From contig CM055095.1 of NCBI GenBank assembly GCA_029204225.1, forward strand, positions 73,072,753 through 73,136,752: DNA of 64,000 bases, read 5' to 3'. Source of the stretch: Diphasiastrum complanatum. Taxonomy: Eukaryota > Streptophyta > Lycopodiopsida > Lycopodiales > Lycopodiaceae. The notes under the pieces were generated by a model. That model searched no databases. It saw only the letters and a list, made by a program, of their open reading frames with translations, and had not been told where the DNA came from. Shown piece after piece: positions 1 to 11,332 of the stretch; position 1 is the stretch's first letter; each line of letters opens with the position of its first letter. Position numbers and translations under genes: made by a program.

Positions 1-150
1 GGACCTGCTCTGAAATGACACGTATCCAGGAGTACTATTTATCCCTTAGCGAAATATGAGCACTGTAAACTGAGCTACATATTGCGTTGGAATTGTTGCG
101 CCTAACGTAGATTGTAAGACCATTAGGTTATCGCTCTTATAGAGCTACGG

Positions 151-251
151 TAGGGTTAGGTTCAACCAACCCTCCTCACCCCTAACCCTGGTTGGAGCTT
201 AGCCCTAACCCTAGGACCTTGCTGAGGGGGAGGGGGAGAGAGAGAGAGAGG
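151..251 (+). promoter_or_regulatory. Telomere-motif and GA-rich leader region upstream of the NPC gene
   Basis: Three telomere-like motifs (TAGGGTTAGG at 151-160, CCTAACCCTGG near 181-191, CCCTAACCCTAGG at 202-214) lie just ahead of a purine run that becomes (GA)n at about 224-251. Short telo-boxes and GA tracts near transcription starts are known from plant promoters of housekeeping genes. That they act in this promoter is inference. No clear TATA box was identified. Confidence 0.35.
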
Positions 252-581
252 CTTTTCGTCGTCGATCGATCTGTCTTTTGGCTATGGCTTCTAGGAAGGT
301 GGCTTGATCGTCGCCAAGAAACTTCTGTCCTTTTGGCGAGAAACTTTTGCGTATATCTATCTTATCCTTGTCCCTGGCATGGCAGGATGCGTTGCTTTGG
401 TGACTTAGCATATGCAGTTGCTTTTTTGTAGAAGTGCTTTGAGGTTTCGGACTGGTTTTGCGTCGTTGATTGATCGAGGAGGTGTAACGGGATCGATTCA
501 GGCCGGCAGGTGCTAGCGGCTTGCATCATTTGGTTGGTTGTGTTTTCCCCCGATCAATTGACTTGCTTTTTTATCAAGTTG

Positions 582-980
582 GTAAGTAATTTGTTAACCA
601 GTTTCATTGTTGATCGTGTTTCTTTCTTCCGTTCCATGACCCTCTTTTCGTCCTTCTTAGATGATCGTTTGTTGCGATTGTCTGTCATCTGACTGGTTGT
701 TTAATTGTATTTGCACTTACTTTTTGGAGGAAGACATCCGTGCTGTTTCTTGAAAAATTATGGTTGCTTATTGAAATTTGAGATCATTTAAGTTAACTTG
801 TTTTCGTAGTGAAGAGACTGGTGTCATTCTTTAAGCAAAAATCTAGTTTCTCTTGCGGGCTTTTTTTCATTTTAGGGGGTGAATTGAATGATGCCCACTG
901 CTTCATGTAGCTTTTTATAGTTTCTTGTTTTCTGTCCTTGAATTATTACCCTTGGCTGAATTTAGGGATATATAAGCCAG
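582..980 (+). other. Candidate 5' UTR intron of the NPC gene
   Basis: A strong donor-like GTAAGT starts at 582, and a pyrimidine-rich stretch ends in an AG at 979-980, 20 bases before the ATG at 1001. The open reading frame that seems to extend upstream of 1001 uses a TTG and reads through this stretch. A leader intron therefore explains the gap better than coding sequence. An alternative acceptor TTTAG is at about 965. This is a prediction from sequence only. Confidence 0.35.
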
Positions 981-1000
981 CAGAAAGCACAGTTTCGAGC

Positions 1001-4000
1001 ATGGACAGAATTTTCAAAAGGGAGGCTTCGAAATGGTCAAGGTGGCGCACAATGCTTATGTTTTTGTTTCTTCTGCACCTGGTCATATCCCCAGCAAATG
1101 GAACCTTAAGGCGCACAAAGCATTCAATGAAAGGTCCAATCAAGACTGTGGTTGTTCTTGTGATGGAGAACAGATCTTTCGATCACGTTCTTGGTTGGTT
1201 GAAGAGACTCAACCCAGAAGTAGATGGACTCACTGGAAAAGAATCTAATCCAATTTCGACTAAGGATCCAAATTCTTTCGAAGTCCATATTTCTGATGAT
1301 TCTGAGTTTGTAGATCCAGATCCAGGTCATTCTTTCCAAGCCATCAGAGAGCAGATATTTGGAAGTAATGATACATCAGCTAAAGTTGCTCCTATGAATG
1401 GTTTTGCGCAGCAAGCAGAGAGCATGGCAAAAGGTTTTTCAAAGAGAGTGATGAGTGGCTTCAGGCCAGAAGTCATTCCTGTATATACAGCTCTTGCACT
1501 GGAGTTTGCTGTCTTCGATAAATGGTTTGCATCTGTGCCAGCATCTACTCAACCAAACAGGCTTTACATCCATTCTGCCACATCTCATGGGGCAATGAGT
1601 AATGTGAAGCATGAGTTGGTTGAGGGCTTCCCTCAGAAAACAATTTTTGACTCTGTTCATGAAGCAGGATTGTCATTTGGCATCTATTATCAGAATATAC
1701 CAGCAACACTATTCTTTCGAAATTTACGAAAGTTGAAGTATGTCACAAAATTTCATCAATATTCACTTTCCTTTAGGTTGCATGCCAAGCTTGGCATGTT
1801 GCCCAATCTTGCTGTCATTGAGCAAAGGTATTTTGATTTGAAAGAATTGCCTGCAAATGATGATCACCCGTCACACGACGTGTCTGAAGGACAGAAGCTT
1901 GTGAAAGAGATCTATGAAATATTGAGAGCAAGTCCTCAATGGAAAGAGATGCTCTTTGTGATAACCTATGATGAGCATGGTGGATTTTTTGATCATGTGC
2001 CTACTCCTCTTCAAAATGTGCCCAATCCAGATGGTCGCATGGGGCCTGACCCCTTCTATTTTGAGTTTGAAAGGCTGGGAGTCCGAGTTCCTACAATCAT
2101 GGTATCACCTTGGATAAACAAGGGAACAGGTGCTCTGTTTTGGTTCTTTGTCCACCCCTTCACTATTCTTTTTCCATTTACTCTTTCCTTGGATGTGCAT
2201 GCTTTTGAATGATAAATAAGCTACTTTGAACTTGGCTTAACTCATTGAAGTTATTGTCCAAAGATTCTGAATTTTGAAAGACCTTTTGATTATGAAGCTA
2301 CACTGGTGTCAACTGACAATAAACTGGGTACATGATGCCCATTGCAGTTGGCATGTTATACACCTTCCTTTTTACAATTTTATTTATTTAATGTCTAATT
2401 TTTATATTTTTATCTGACATCAACCAATTGTGGTTCAAAGTTTTTACTTTCAACTGGCATGCATGTTTTTGTGATTACTATGCTATGCAGTTTTATGTGG
2501 TGATATTTGTGTTTGAACTCTTGAATCTGTAACAAACACGATATTCTCAAGAATGAGTAATAAATTTAGCAAATAGCATCTCCATGATTGCAAGAGTCAC
2601 CCTGTATACAACTTTAGTGGGTAGTTTCTTAAGAAGTGCATGGCAGTTGGTGGCTTGGTGCATGAATGCGAAGTTTTGTTTCTAGAGATTGTTTCCATAG
2701 AGTTTTTAGCATCACATCTTGTTATCTTTAGTTCTAGCTGTTCTTCCTTTGTTTTCATGTGTGCATTGTATCGTTAGTTTTTGTAAATAGTGGACAGTAC
2801 AGATCCTTTAAAAATTGTTTTGGAATTGGGGTCTTATAGCTGTTTCCATTGCAGTTGTCCATGAACCACACGGACCTACACCTCATTCTCAATATGAACA
2901 TTCATCATTGCCTGCAACTATTAAAAAGATTTTTGAGCTGGACTCCGATTTTTTAACAAAAAGAGACGCTTGGGCTGGCACATTTGAAAGCATTTTATCT
3001 GAGCGCCAGACACCAAGAACAGATTGTCCAGGTATGGAGCAAGATAGGCTTTTTCTTATGAGAGACTATTAATGTAGATAGGTATCTGTGGGTATGCTTA
3101 TTTGTGTTGGAAATAAGAGTTCTGTGGGCTCCAGCTTTATGATGGACTCTGCACATCATCTTCACATGATCATATTGTGAGCACTTTACTTCTTGGTAAA
3201 TTTATAGTTGCATGCCATTATGATCTGAACATGTTTGGTGGTCATTGTAGTATGGCACTTGGAGTGTAATTCCATATCTGGAAAGCATAACAAAAAATAA
3301 ATAAGTCTTGCCTTATTAAAGGCCTTTGCTGCTTTTTGGCCAAAGGTTTGTTGATATGCATTAAAACAAAATGACAGGTTTTGAGAGTGTACTGACAAGG
3401 AAAGTTTAAATTTAAACAAAATCTGTCTGTATGGATCTTTTCTCCTGAAATTCTCTACTTAATTGGAGTCTGGTTTCCAAGGGGAGGCTCGAACTTGGGA
3501 TCAAAGAAACTTGGGATGCCAAGGTAACTGACTGAGCCAACCCCATTTGGTTGACTGTTTAAGAATGGCAGGGGTCTTGCAGTAAACTTTTCTGTCTGGA
3601 TCTTTTTCGCTCTTAAGGTCTTATTCACCTTGAAGTTCTTGTATTGGAAGTATTTATATCCATCTTCCACGATTTGAAAGTAGCTTTGAACATTGGGTGG
3701 TGATTTATCTATTTATGTGGTGGAGCTAACTGGCATACGATGAACAATTTGGAATGTGATTAGGTCAAGAAGTTTTATGGGTACAGGAAGGAATGATACA
3801 TTTGAAATATTTCTAACTGTCATAGTTGGTAACTTGGTACCATAGTTGCCCGTTCCGGAAAGGAATGTGGCAGATAAAGAAATTTGTTTCTAATTTAGAA
3901 CGGCCGGCCAGAATAGGTCAGAACAGGCTTTTAAGGTTGGTACAAATCTTGACTCTTTGGATTTTAATTTGATTCAAAATAATTCTGGATTGAAATCTGG

Positions 4001-5192
4001 ATCCTAACCTATCAAAGCATTTCTTCAATTCTTCTAGTTTCTCCAATTTCTTTGAAATTGTTCTTCCCTTTATGTGGAGCTTGTATCAAAAGCCTTTTGT
4101 TTATACTCTGTTAATATAGTTATCTGTATTATACTGACAATGATCAATGCACAGCTGTTTGAATAAGCTGAGAAAGTAATGGTCTTCTTTTTGGTTCAAG
4201 AAACATCCGGAAGATGATGTATCTAGTAGTGCCTCCACGAACTTGACCAACTACAGAAGCAGTTTTGTAGCTTTTTACCCATTATGCTTTTTAGAAGAGA
4301 CTTTGGCCAAGTTTGTTGGTAGTTTGTAGTGCTTTTCAAGGATTGTTAAAATGGTTTTGCTAGCAGAATTGCTCTAAAGTATGCCCCTTGTTTTTAATTC
4401 AGAGTCAAAGGTCTTCAACCTTTCAGAAGATATGCTTGGTTTGCTTGAAATCAACATCTTATCCGATAATTACTTATACTAGCAAAACTTTTGGTGGGTT
4501 GCATGTTACAATAGAAGCCACTTGAACAATTTATGCCAAGGACCTGAAGGTGCTTAAAAGATTTTCACCTATATATAATATGAGTTAGTTGGATGGAATC
4601 AGCAGCATTAGTAGGACTAGGATTGTTGCCTAGTGACTTTGACAAGGTTTTAGGGTTACTTCTTTGTTTCAGGAAATTGTAAGGAAGTATTTTTGTTGTT
4701 TAGAGTCTTAACGTTGAAATTTTCTGCAATGCATGGCATCGTCCAACATGTGTCATTTGGGTTTAGTTTTGCATTATTCCAGTAAGAACATTACCGCCAT
4801 CCCAGTATTCACCTACATTACCCTGTTCTTATTTCCAATTTCTATCATAAACTACCTATGGAACTTAAACAAAGATCTCTATTATTTTGAAGATTTTCGA
4901 ACTTGCACAATACGCCTTCTTGTGTTATAAATTTTCGTTAGCTCTATTTCTAAGGCATTGTCGCTGGAGCATAACGTAGGTTAATTTTTACATCAGTTGT
5001 AAATATGCCCTTCTTTCAGAAGCCACACACAGCTTATTTTCCAACACCTAGAGCTTTCTGTGGAAGATTTACTTTCAATCTTATTTTTGACATGTGGGGC
5101 ATCTCTGTTCCACAGCCCAGTTATTATTTTTAAAAGTGCTTCAAGAGTTACGATGATCAGAAATTGACCGCAGATTGTCTGTGTTGGCTTTG

Positions 5193-5262
<70 letters not shown>

Positions 5263-5914
5263 GCATGAGGATTATGATTTGCAATCCGTACCTTTATTTT
5301 CGACATGATTTACTTGAAATTTTTACATAACCTTATTTTCTAGTTTCCTATAATGCATTGCTTCCAGCCCTTTCTTCTCATTCATTTGCAAAAATTTGAG
5401 TGCATAGAAATGCTCCCATCCATATTTTTAGACCTTTTTAACTTTCTGCTGCTTTAAATGTCATTTCACTCAGAATTCACATTTTCTTCCAGGCTTTGCG
5501 CAATGCTGCCCATCAATTTAGCATGAATCAATTTTTTTGTTCTAACTTGATAGCTGTCTATTAGACCTGATTGTATGTATCATTTGCACAGATGAGTTAC
5601 CTAGTCCGCCATGGTCATTGAGGCACTCCGCAGCAAATGAAAATGCCCGACTTACTGAGTTCCAGGAAGAGCTAGTTCAACTTGCTTCACAATTAAATGG
5701 CGATCATGTCCTCAAGAGCTACCCCAATATTGGCAAGACAATGAATGTCAAACAAGCCAATACTTATGTGGAAGACGCAGTGGCTCATTTTCTAGAGGCA
5801 GGTCGCAAACAGATCGAGAATGGTTCAAACGAGTCGTCCATAGTACAAATCAAGCCTTCTGTAGTGATTCGTAAAGTGGGGCATCTTAGCTCTTACACTG
5901 CTCAGCCCAGCTGA
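1001..5914 (+). CDS. NPC: Non-specific phospholipase C (phosphoesterase family), three exons
   Basis: This gene encodes a plant non-specific phospholipase C, which hydrolyses phospholipids such as phosphatidylcholine to diacylglycerol. Exons are 1001-2129, 2855-3031 and 5592-5914, all with GT/AG borders; the joined CDS gives 542 aa, near the usual NPC length. The ATG at 1001 is chosen because upstream codons in frame start only with TTG. Residues 18-33 are a hydrophobic core after a basic N-terminus, so a secretory signal or signal anchor is likely. Family motifs are ENRSFDH at about residue 56, STQPNR at 182 and TYDEHGG at 322, the first and last being the metal/catalytic motifs of the phosphoesterase family. 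The C-terminal part ([13 protein letters not shown]) follows in exon 2. Intron 1 is 725 bp; intron 2 is about 2.56 kb and carries a SINE and a CT microsatellite. No stops or frameshifts occur, so it appears functional. It looks NPC1-like, but subfamily assignment is not proven. Confidence 0.95.
3471..3557 (-). mobile_element. tRNA-derived SINE in NPC intron 2
   Basis: Read on the minus strand, this short segment has a pol III box A (GGTTGGCTCAGTCAGTTA) and box B (AGTTCGAGCCTCC) at tRNA-like spacing. It aligns base by base, with few mismatches, to the element at 25285-25369. Similar flanking words (TCTGTCTG..GGATCTTTT near 3421-3445 and 3591-3607) could be a target-site duplication of a somewhat larger insertion, but that is uncertain. 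It is not a tRNA gene: there is no acceptor stem. Confidence 0.7.
5195..5259 (+). repeat. (TC)n microsatellite in NPC intron 2
   Basis: About 32 uninterrupted TC units lie in intron 2, roughly 330 bases before the exon 3 acceptor. On the transcribed strand this is a long polypyrimidine tract. Confidence 0.95.
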
Positions 5915-7635
5915 TTGTATAATGCTTTTATACAGTTGATTGTTGCGGAGATCACTGATACCCTTCAAGATTGCTGATGTTGGTCTAGTCCCTCCTAGTT
6001 TATTTAGGGTGCGACGCCCTATACAGAAGTGCTATGATGTCACAAACTTTTTGAAACTGGCTCATGTAATTTGGGCTGATCCCTGGACCCAGAAGCTACC
6101 GAAGGTGGCATTTTCACCAATTCCTTGATTCTCTTGCTTAAATGTCATAGACATTATGACCAGATTGGATCTTGGAAATATTGCTGATAGCTAATGGAAT
6201 TGGATCGACAGCATGGCTTAAGTTGCTGCCAAAATATGCTGGCTATTGTATAATATTGATTAGCCTTTTTTCAGAGGCTTACTATGTACAGGAAATTGGG
6301 GTGTTTTGTGTTTGAAATGATCTCTGTCTTTCGAGATCTTTTAATGGCTTAGATATATAATCTCCACTTAAAGAACAGTAATCATGGGAAACTTTATACA
6401 GATCATATTGCAAATCTTATATGCTATATTTGGATTTGGTCCTATATTAAACATCGATATTTGACTTGTACACATACTGCTAATCTACTTTATATGTTTT
6501 CAGGTTAGAAATGAGTATCCCCGTTTGTGTCATTTTTTCCCATTTTATGTTGCGGTTTCTGATTGCCAGGTGTTTTTATCTCAAAATATTTTAAACCAGC
6601 AAAAAAATCACACCGGCGCAATTTGTTTTGCTTTTCAACTTTGGGGAAATATAGCAAATTCATTTTCATATTTTGATGTTTTCCCTATATGAATAGAACA
6701 TCAAAATAAAGGCAAATAATCTTGACAAAACAAAGTCAGGTGATATATTCTTGGTTTTTAACTACAGAATCTGAAAGTTCCGAGCACGAAACATGAAAAT
6801 ATAGCAAAAAAGCAAAAAGTTGCCCAAATTAAGAAACTATGCTTCTTGCTGTTGGCTGAACTATTTATGGTACAGTTTTAAGTTTTAACAATGTTTTGTT
6901 CAGCTAGTTTTGTCTACACTTTCTAATTGTATTCCAGGTCTTGTCTCTGGTCAACGATGCCTGCTATAGAGGTCACTCTTGTAGAACTTTCTGTTGCAAC
7001 TTTTTGACAGAATGAGTTGCTAACTAGTGTTTTTTGGATATATACTGATCTGCTATCTAGCAGCAAGTATACTAAAAAACCGGGTTATTTGCAACATTTT
7101 CTACTTTTTGTGCTAGAATATACTTTTGTTTCTCGATGCAGCACTGGAGTGTAGCAATATTCTAAAATCCTGTTTTTAATAGCTTGTTATCTATTGTTCT
7201 TTCTAACAGTTTGAGAAACTTTTTGAACTACATTTGATACATTTTCTATTTTTTTGCATGAGAAGTTTGTATTTTCTTGATTATTTGAGTGTAACAATCT
7301 TACTTGATATTGAGCTACTAATGTTATTTAGGTAATGCTATTTAGGCTACATCAATCAATCATGCAAAATTTCTTTGTTGCATTCTTTGCTATCAATAAT
7401 GTTCTTTTAGTCTTTCGGCAGAACATCATCATTCAGCTTAGTTAGAAGGCATCGTTGGTTAATATTTATGTCTATGCAAGGATGGGTAACCTCTCAGGAC
7501 ATTTCACCTACATAAAGGAATATTTTGGGAAGGCAACTTTACTTCTGCCGCTGTACTAAGTTACATGCTGAGTATCTGGACTGTGAGACTGCTCTGAACG
7601 TTATTGTGACCCTTGTCTCCTTCATGATCTTATCC
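5915..7635. other. NPC 3' UTR and AT-rich intergenic DNA
   Basis: The first few hundred bases after the NPC stop are probably 3' UTR. The only extra open frame, 5940-6128, lacks coding character. The rest is AT-rich with no gene, LTR or tRNA signal that I can support. Confidence 0.5.
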
Positions 7636-7717
7636 TGCCATCTCCTTCATGTACTTGTTGGTTAATCTTTTTCACATGCCATCTCCTTGATGTACTTCTT
7701 GGTTAATCTTTTTCACA
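7636..7717. repeat. Two-copy 41-bp tandem repeat
   Basis: The 41-bp unit beginning TGCCATCTCCTTCATGTACT is present at 7636-7676 and again at 7677-7717 with two mismatches. It looks like a simple recent duplication in intergenic DNA. Confidence 0.9.
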
Positions 7718-7946
7718 ATATGGATTGAGGCTCATACTGATGACAGACTTACCTCACTGAATTAATACAAAGTTTTTCTCATTCTTTTAAAAATTAAAAT
7801 GAAAATCCATTTCCTGTCAAGAAAGTTCTCTCATAGAAATTTGCCTGCCCGTTTTATGATCTAGAAACACATTCATTGTGGACAGAAATACAATCACTGG
7901 TGTGGTAAATAATTCTCCAAAGAGAAAGTTGCTTGAAAATTCTGTA

Positions 7947-8069
7947 TACCATCTGCCCCTCTGGTGTGGTGGTCGAGGGTTCTTGACCACCCATGTTCAA
8001 ACCCTGCCCACACATGGGCGGTGTCCGAGAAAAAAAAACAAAAAGAAAAAAGAGAAAAGAAAAAAAAAA
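7947..8069 (+). mobile_element. Second SINE-like element with A-rich tail
   Basis: A tRNA-like head (box A-like GGTGTGGTGGTCGAGG, box B-like TGTTCAAACCCTG) is followed by a 40-base A-rich tail. AAAATTCTGTA at 7936-7946 and AAAAATCTGTA at 8065-8075 match at 10 of 11 positions, as expected for a target-site duplication. The head differs from the SINE at 3471 and 25285, so this is a different family. The identification rests on structure only. Confidence 0.55.
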
Positions 8070-8075
8070 TCTGTA

Positions 8076-9069
8076 CAGCACAGCCTACACTGGTATTGAG
8101 TGGCACAGGAGTCTTGATCAACCAAAAGTTTCTATGCAAGGAAATAGTCTTTCCAATCATCTTTGCTGGCTAAGAAATTTCTAGAACACTCAGGAATTAT
8201 TGACTCTGGGTATCCAAACATCAGGGAAAATCTTTCAAAGGAAGAAGTGGTCAAAGAGTGAACACAAAATGTATGCCCAGGCCCCACATTGTCTGTGGCT
8301 TTGAATAATGACTCTTGCATGCATGCAGAAATTTCAGAATTCCGCATGCAAAATTCTTCATGTGGAAGACCATCATTTTCTAGGAGCATTGGAGTCATAT
8401 TTTGCCTCTTAAATGCAATTTGCAAAGAGTCCAAGGCTTTCTTAGAAATCTTTGGCTTCTAGATAACTTTGACCTTTTCATTCAGCTTTCTTACTTACTC
8501 ATTTTTTTTAAACAATTCGGTTTGAACTCACCTAGTGAAAATCTGATCTCACCTAGTGAAAATTTTAGCAAAAGTATTGCACAAAGAATGCTGTGTAAAT
8601 CACTCAACCTTCTAAGCAAAAGAGCTTCATCCATTGAAATAGATTGAAAGAAAAACTTGGGGCCTGATTTTATGTGAGGGAAGGCCCCCTATTTGTGGTC
8701 CTTTTGCCTGGGGCCACCACCCTTGATGAAAGGGCCTTAGGCGATGACCTTTCCCCTTTACGAACGTGCTTGTTACTTAGACTCCAATATTGACCATCAT
8801 GGTCCATAGTGGTGCTTTTAAAATATTTTAAATCAATAACGATAAAAAATTTACATATTTTAATGAAAGTGGTAACACACAAGGATAAAACTTATAATTT
8901 TTAAATGTATAATCATGTGGCTCATCATGATAGTAGAAAAGAAAATAGTGTGATACTTGATACTAAAAGGCTTCAAGATTTTTGATCACTTTGATTTATG
9001 TGCTAATTTTCTCAACAAGCTAGGTGATAGCAAGACTTTGAGTGACAAAAGTTTTGAGTTGAAAGTATA
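8076..9069. other. Intergenic DNA with one weak minus-strand open frame
   Basis: A 100-codon minus-strand frame at 8132-8434 has protein-like composition, but no family was recognised and no splice context was found. It could be a captured exon or chance. The stretch 8655-8755 holds GC-rich words (GGGAAGGCCCC, GGGGCCACC) resembling the arms of the hairpin at 9070. No other feature is seen. Confidence 0.3.
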
Positions 9070-9177
9070 GGGGAAGGCACCTGCCCGAGGGCCTTCCTCA
9101 TTTTAAGGTCTTGGGCCCTCGGGGGCTCACACCCTCGGGCCCAAGGCAGGAAGGCTCTCGGGCAAGGGCCCTTCCCC
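9070..9177. repeat. GC-rich imperfect inverted repeat (foldback)
   Basis: Outer arms at 9070-9098 and 9148-9177 are nearly reverse complements (GGGGAAGGCACCTGCCCGAG against CTCGGGCAAGGGCCCTTCCCC). An inner pair around CTTGGGCCCTCGGG and CCCTCGGGCCCAAGG extends the stem, leaving a loop of only a few bases. The 108-base unit is much more GC-rich than its surroundings and should form a long hairpin on either strand. Confidence 0.85.
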
Positions 9178-9409
9178 AACATAAAGCAACTTTGAAAAAC
9201 TTTCTCCCTCTCTAGAAACTTCTAGATTTACCACGCCCCTTCCCGTCCTTCGAGGTTTCTACCATAAGCTTTGATGTTTTTTACTGCTTGGTGTTAGCAG
9301 CTTAGCTATGGCGTGATCAGGCAAGCTGGTGAATTCCTTGTGCGCTTCATGCTAGAATGACGTGATGAATGGAGCTCGGCGAGATGGATTTTGCAAGAGC
9401 ACCTCTTTC

Positions 9410-9635
9410 TGAACGAAGCCATGTGCCAGATAATGGCAGATACAATATAATAGCAATCTCTATAATGTCACTCGACGTCCCAAACAGACCTCCGGATGCG
9501 ACCGATCCTCCAAAGGGAGAGTTGTTGCTGCTGCTCGCTCCTGAGGCTGAGCCACTGGCAGCGCCGAAGCCTCCTCCAAACGTAGGTGCAAAATTGCTTG
9601 CAAAAGAAAACCATGTAAACCCTGCCATGCTCTTT
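9410..9635 (-). pseudogene. FG-repeat-like coding segment, possible nucleoporin exon remnant
   Basis: On the minus strand a short frame reads with Gly/Ser/Ala-rich sequence containing FGGGFG, PFGG and LFGTSS, the composition of FG-nucleoporins. A plausible acceptor (CTTTTGCAAG) lies just upstream near 9600. No neighbouring exon or start codon was found. The family assignment is inference from low-complexity sequence and could be coincidental; it may be a gene fragment rather than a gene. Confidence 0.25.
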
Positions 9636-9729
9636 AGCAACAATTAACAATCCAACCTCAAAATCACATATCAACGCAGGCTTGTTGTAGCCCTCATTCA
9701 CTCCCTCCAATCATCAATCTCAGATATGA

Positions 9730-11332
9730 AACATGAAAATGTACGATAAACTGCTTCGAAGTGGATGGCAATGAGCTTCTCAGCTCCTCAGATTACAAAA
9801 CTTTGCGAGAATAGAGTTGCTTGGATTCATTCAACCAAAGCAAGGGATAAATACACAAACAAAAAATTACATATTTTTTCGAGCTGTTTTTGCATAATGT
9901 ATTGATGTTTTAATGTTACATCAGGTATAAAAAAATTTGTTGTTGGTAAAAACATCAATCATTTTTTACCTCTGGTAAATCAATTTCTTAAGAGTGTAAG
10001 GTTCCTCTGATGTATGAAGTTGTTACAGCTGTCATATTCTTCCAATTAAGGTTATCTCAAAATACAAAGCAAATTTTTTTAAAAGTGCTTTACGTGAAAG
10101 GAAAGGTCCTCTACAAGGTCCTTGGCCTAAGGGCATGACATAAGGCTAAAGGCACTCGCCTTCTCTACGAATACATGGGAATTTTTTTTTTTGCAATTCT
10201 TTATTCTTGAGATTTTTTTCACCAACATAATGTTGTTGTATACATCCAATTGATGAGCTGTACATTTTGTCGAGATGTGAATGTGCCATGTGGCAACCCG
10301 TCATTGGCCATGGGCATCCACACAAAAGTTGTGATACGAAGATTTAAAAACTTTAAATTCTCGAAAGTAACATAACAGAATCACATATTGAGGTGACTCC
10401 AAAATACAAAGAAAAAATTAGCTTCTCGCATTCCTACTTTAGAAGGCAATATGCTTGGAAAATAGACATGACCTAAAAAAAATGCAATATATTGAATGAA
10501 ACCTTGAGAGGAGGGGTTCTAATCTGGTTATGGAAAGATGAATCAAGATCCAGCGGATATCCGCGTTGCGTATATCGGTCTGACTCTGTATTTGGTGGAC
10601 AAACCTCAAGACCGGCTCTCGTCAAAGTCCAAGCACACCGAGTGAGACTACAAATCTTCCGTACACACACGAGGTATACCGTACAACCCAGAATTTGGGA
10701 ATGCCTGCTTTCCTTTCCGTGGCTTTTGGATCGTGAATCTCTATATATACATATGTTTTTATGATCTTCCGTGGTAGTAAAGTATAGTTGATGATGAGGG
10801 TCATAAACAATTTTGTGCATCTGTTGCTATAGAGAACAGAGATGGGGATTTGAGATAGTTGGTACATGCTGTAGGAAGAATTGGACATGAAAGCAGTGGT
10901 AGTAGATGGATAAAATTGGGTTTCTAAGGAGCAATACTCTCTGATTTGTGTTTTCTTTTGATGAATTTCTGTACCTGTCTTTTCATTCTTGCCAGAAGAA
11001 AGGATCGGACCCTGTAACCCTCAATAAGCCTGGAATTACAGGAAGCTGGTCAAATTTTCAGAGTGAATCCATAAATTTTAGGTTTACAGAATATGGGTTC
11101 TTGTGAGGATTAACGGAGAGGTATCTGAGGTTTTGCATGAATAGAAGGGGGAGCTGTGCACAAAAATAACAGCTGGGGCTCATCTTAAATTTTTGGCCAC
11201 AACCAAGGGAGATTCAGCTTCGGTGTCCTCCAGTTGCTCCTATTTTTCTTTGGCATTGCTTGTGTAAATCATCTGTTTCGTGATTGCTTGTAGAAATTAG
11301 TTTGATCTGATAGATGTGACGCTTGTTAACAA
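9730..11332. other. Intergenic DNA upstream of the 11333 gene
   Basis: No supported gene. Overlapping frames at 10473-10888 on both strands look like chance. A GC-rich patch at 10095-10165 (GGTCCTCTACAAGGTCC, GGCCTAAGGG) resembles the arms of the 9070 hairpin. The last few hundred bases before 11333 may be 5' leader of the gene there. Confidence 0.35.

Noticed and set aside
151-214. Interstitial telomere array
   Set aside because: Only three isolated telomere-like heptamers, not a tandem array; more like promoter telo-box motifs.
938-1000. Upstream extension of the NPC reading frame to 938
   Set aside because: It begins with TTG, has no ATG, and a likely intron acceptor lies at 979-980. The ATG at 1001 gives a normal N-terminus.
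2130-2212. End of the long NPC frame at 2212
   Set aside because: After 2129 the sequence is intron read-through. Splicing to 2855 restores the conserved KGTVVHEP sequence and the rest of the protein.
3471-3557. A tRNA gene on the minus strand
   Set aside because: Boxes A and B are present, but no acceptor stem or complete cloverleaf. The second copy with a TSD shows it is a SINE.
5940-6128. 62-codon frame after the NPC stop
   Set aside because: Lies in the probable 3' UTR with no homology; treated as non-coding.
7636-7717. CRISPR-like direct repeats
   Set aside because: Just two adjacent copies with no spacers, in a plant genome.
10473-10888. Overlapping frames of 88-115 codons on both strands
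   Set aside because: No start context, no recognisable domain, and mutual overlap; taken as chance.
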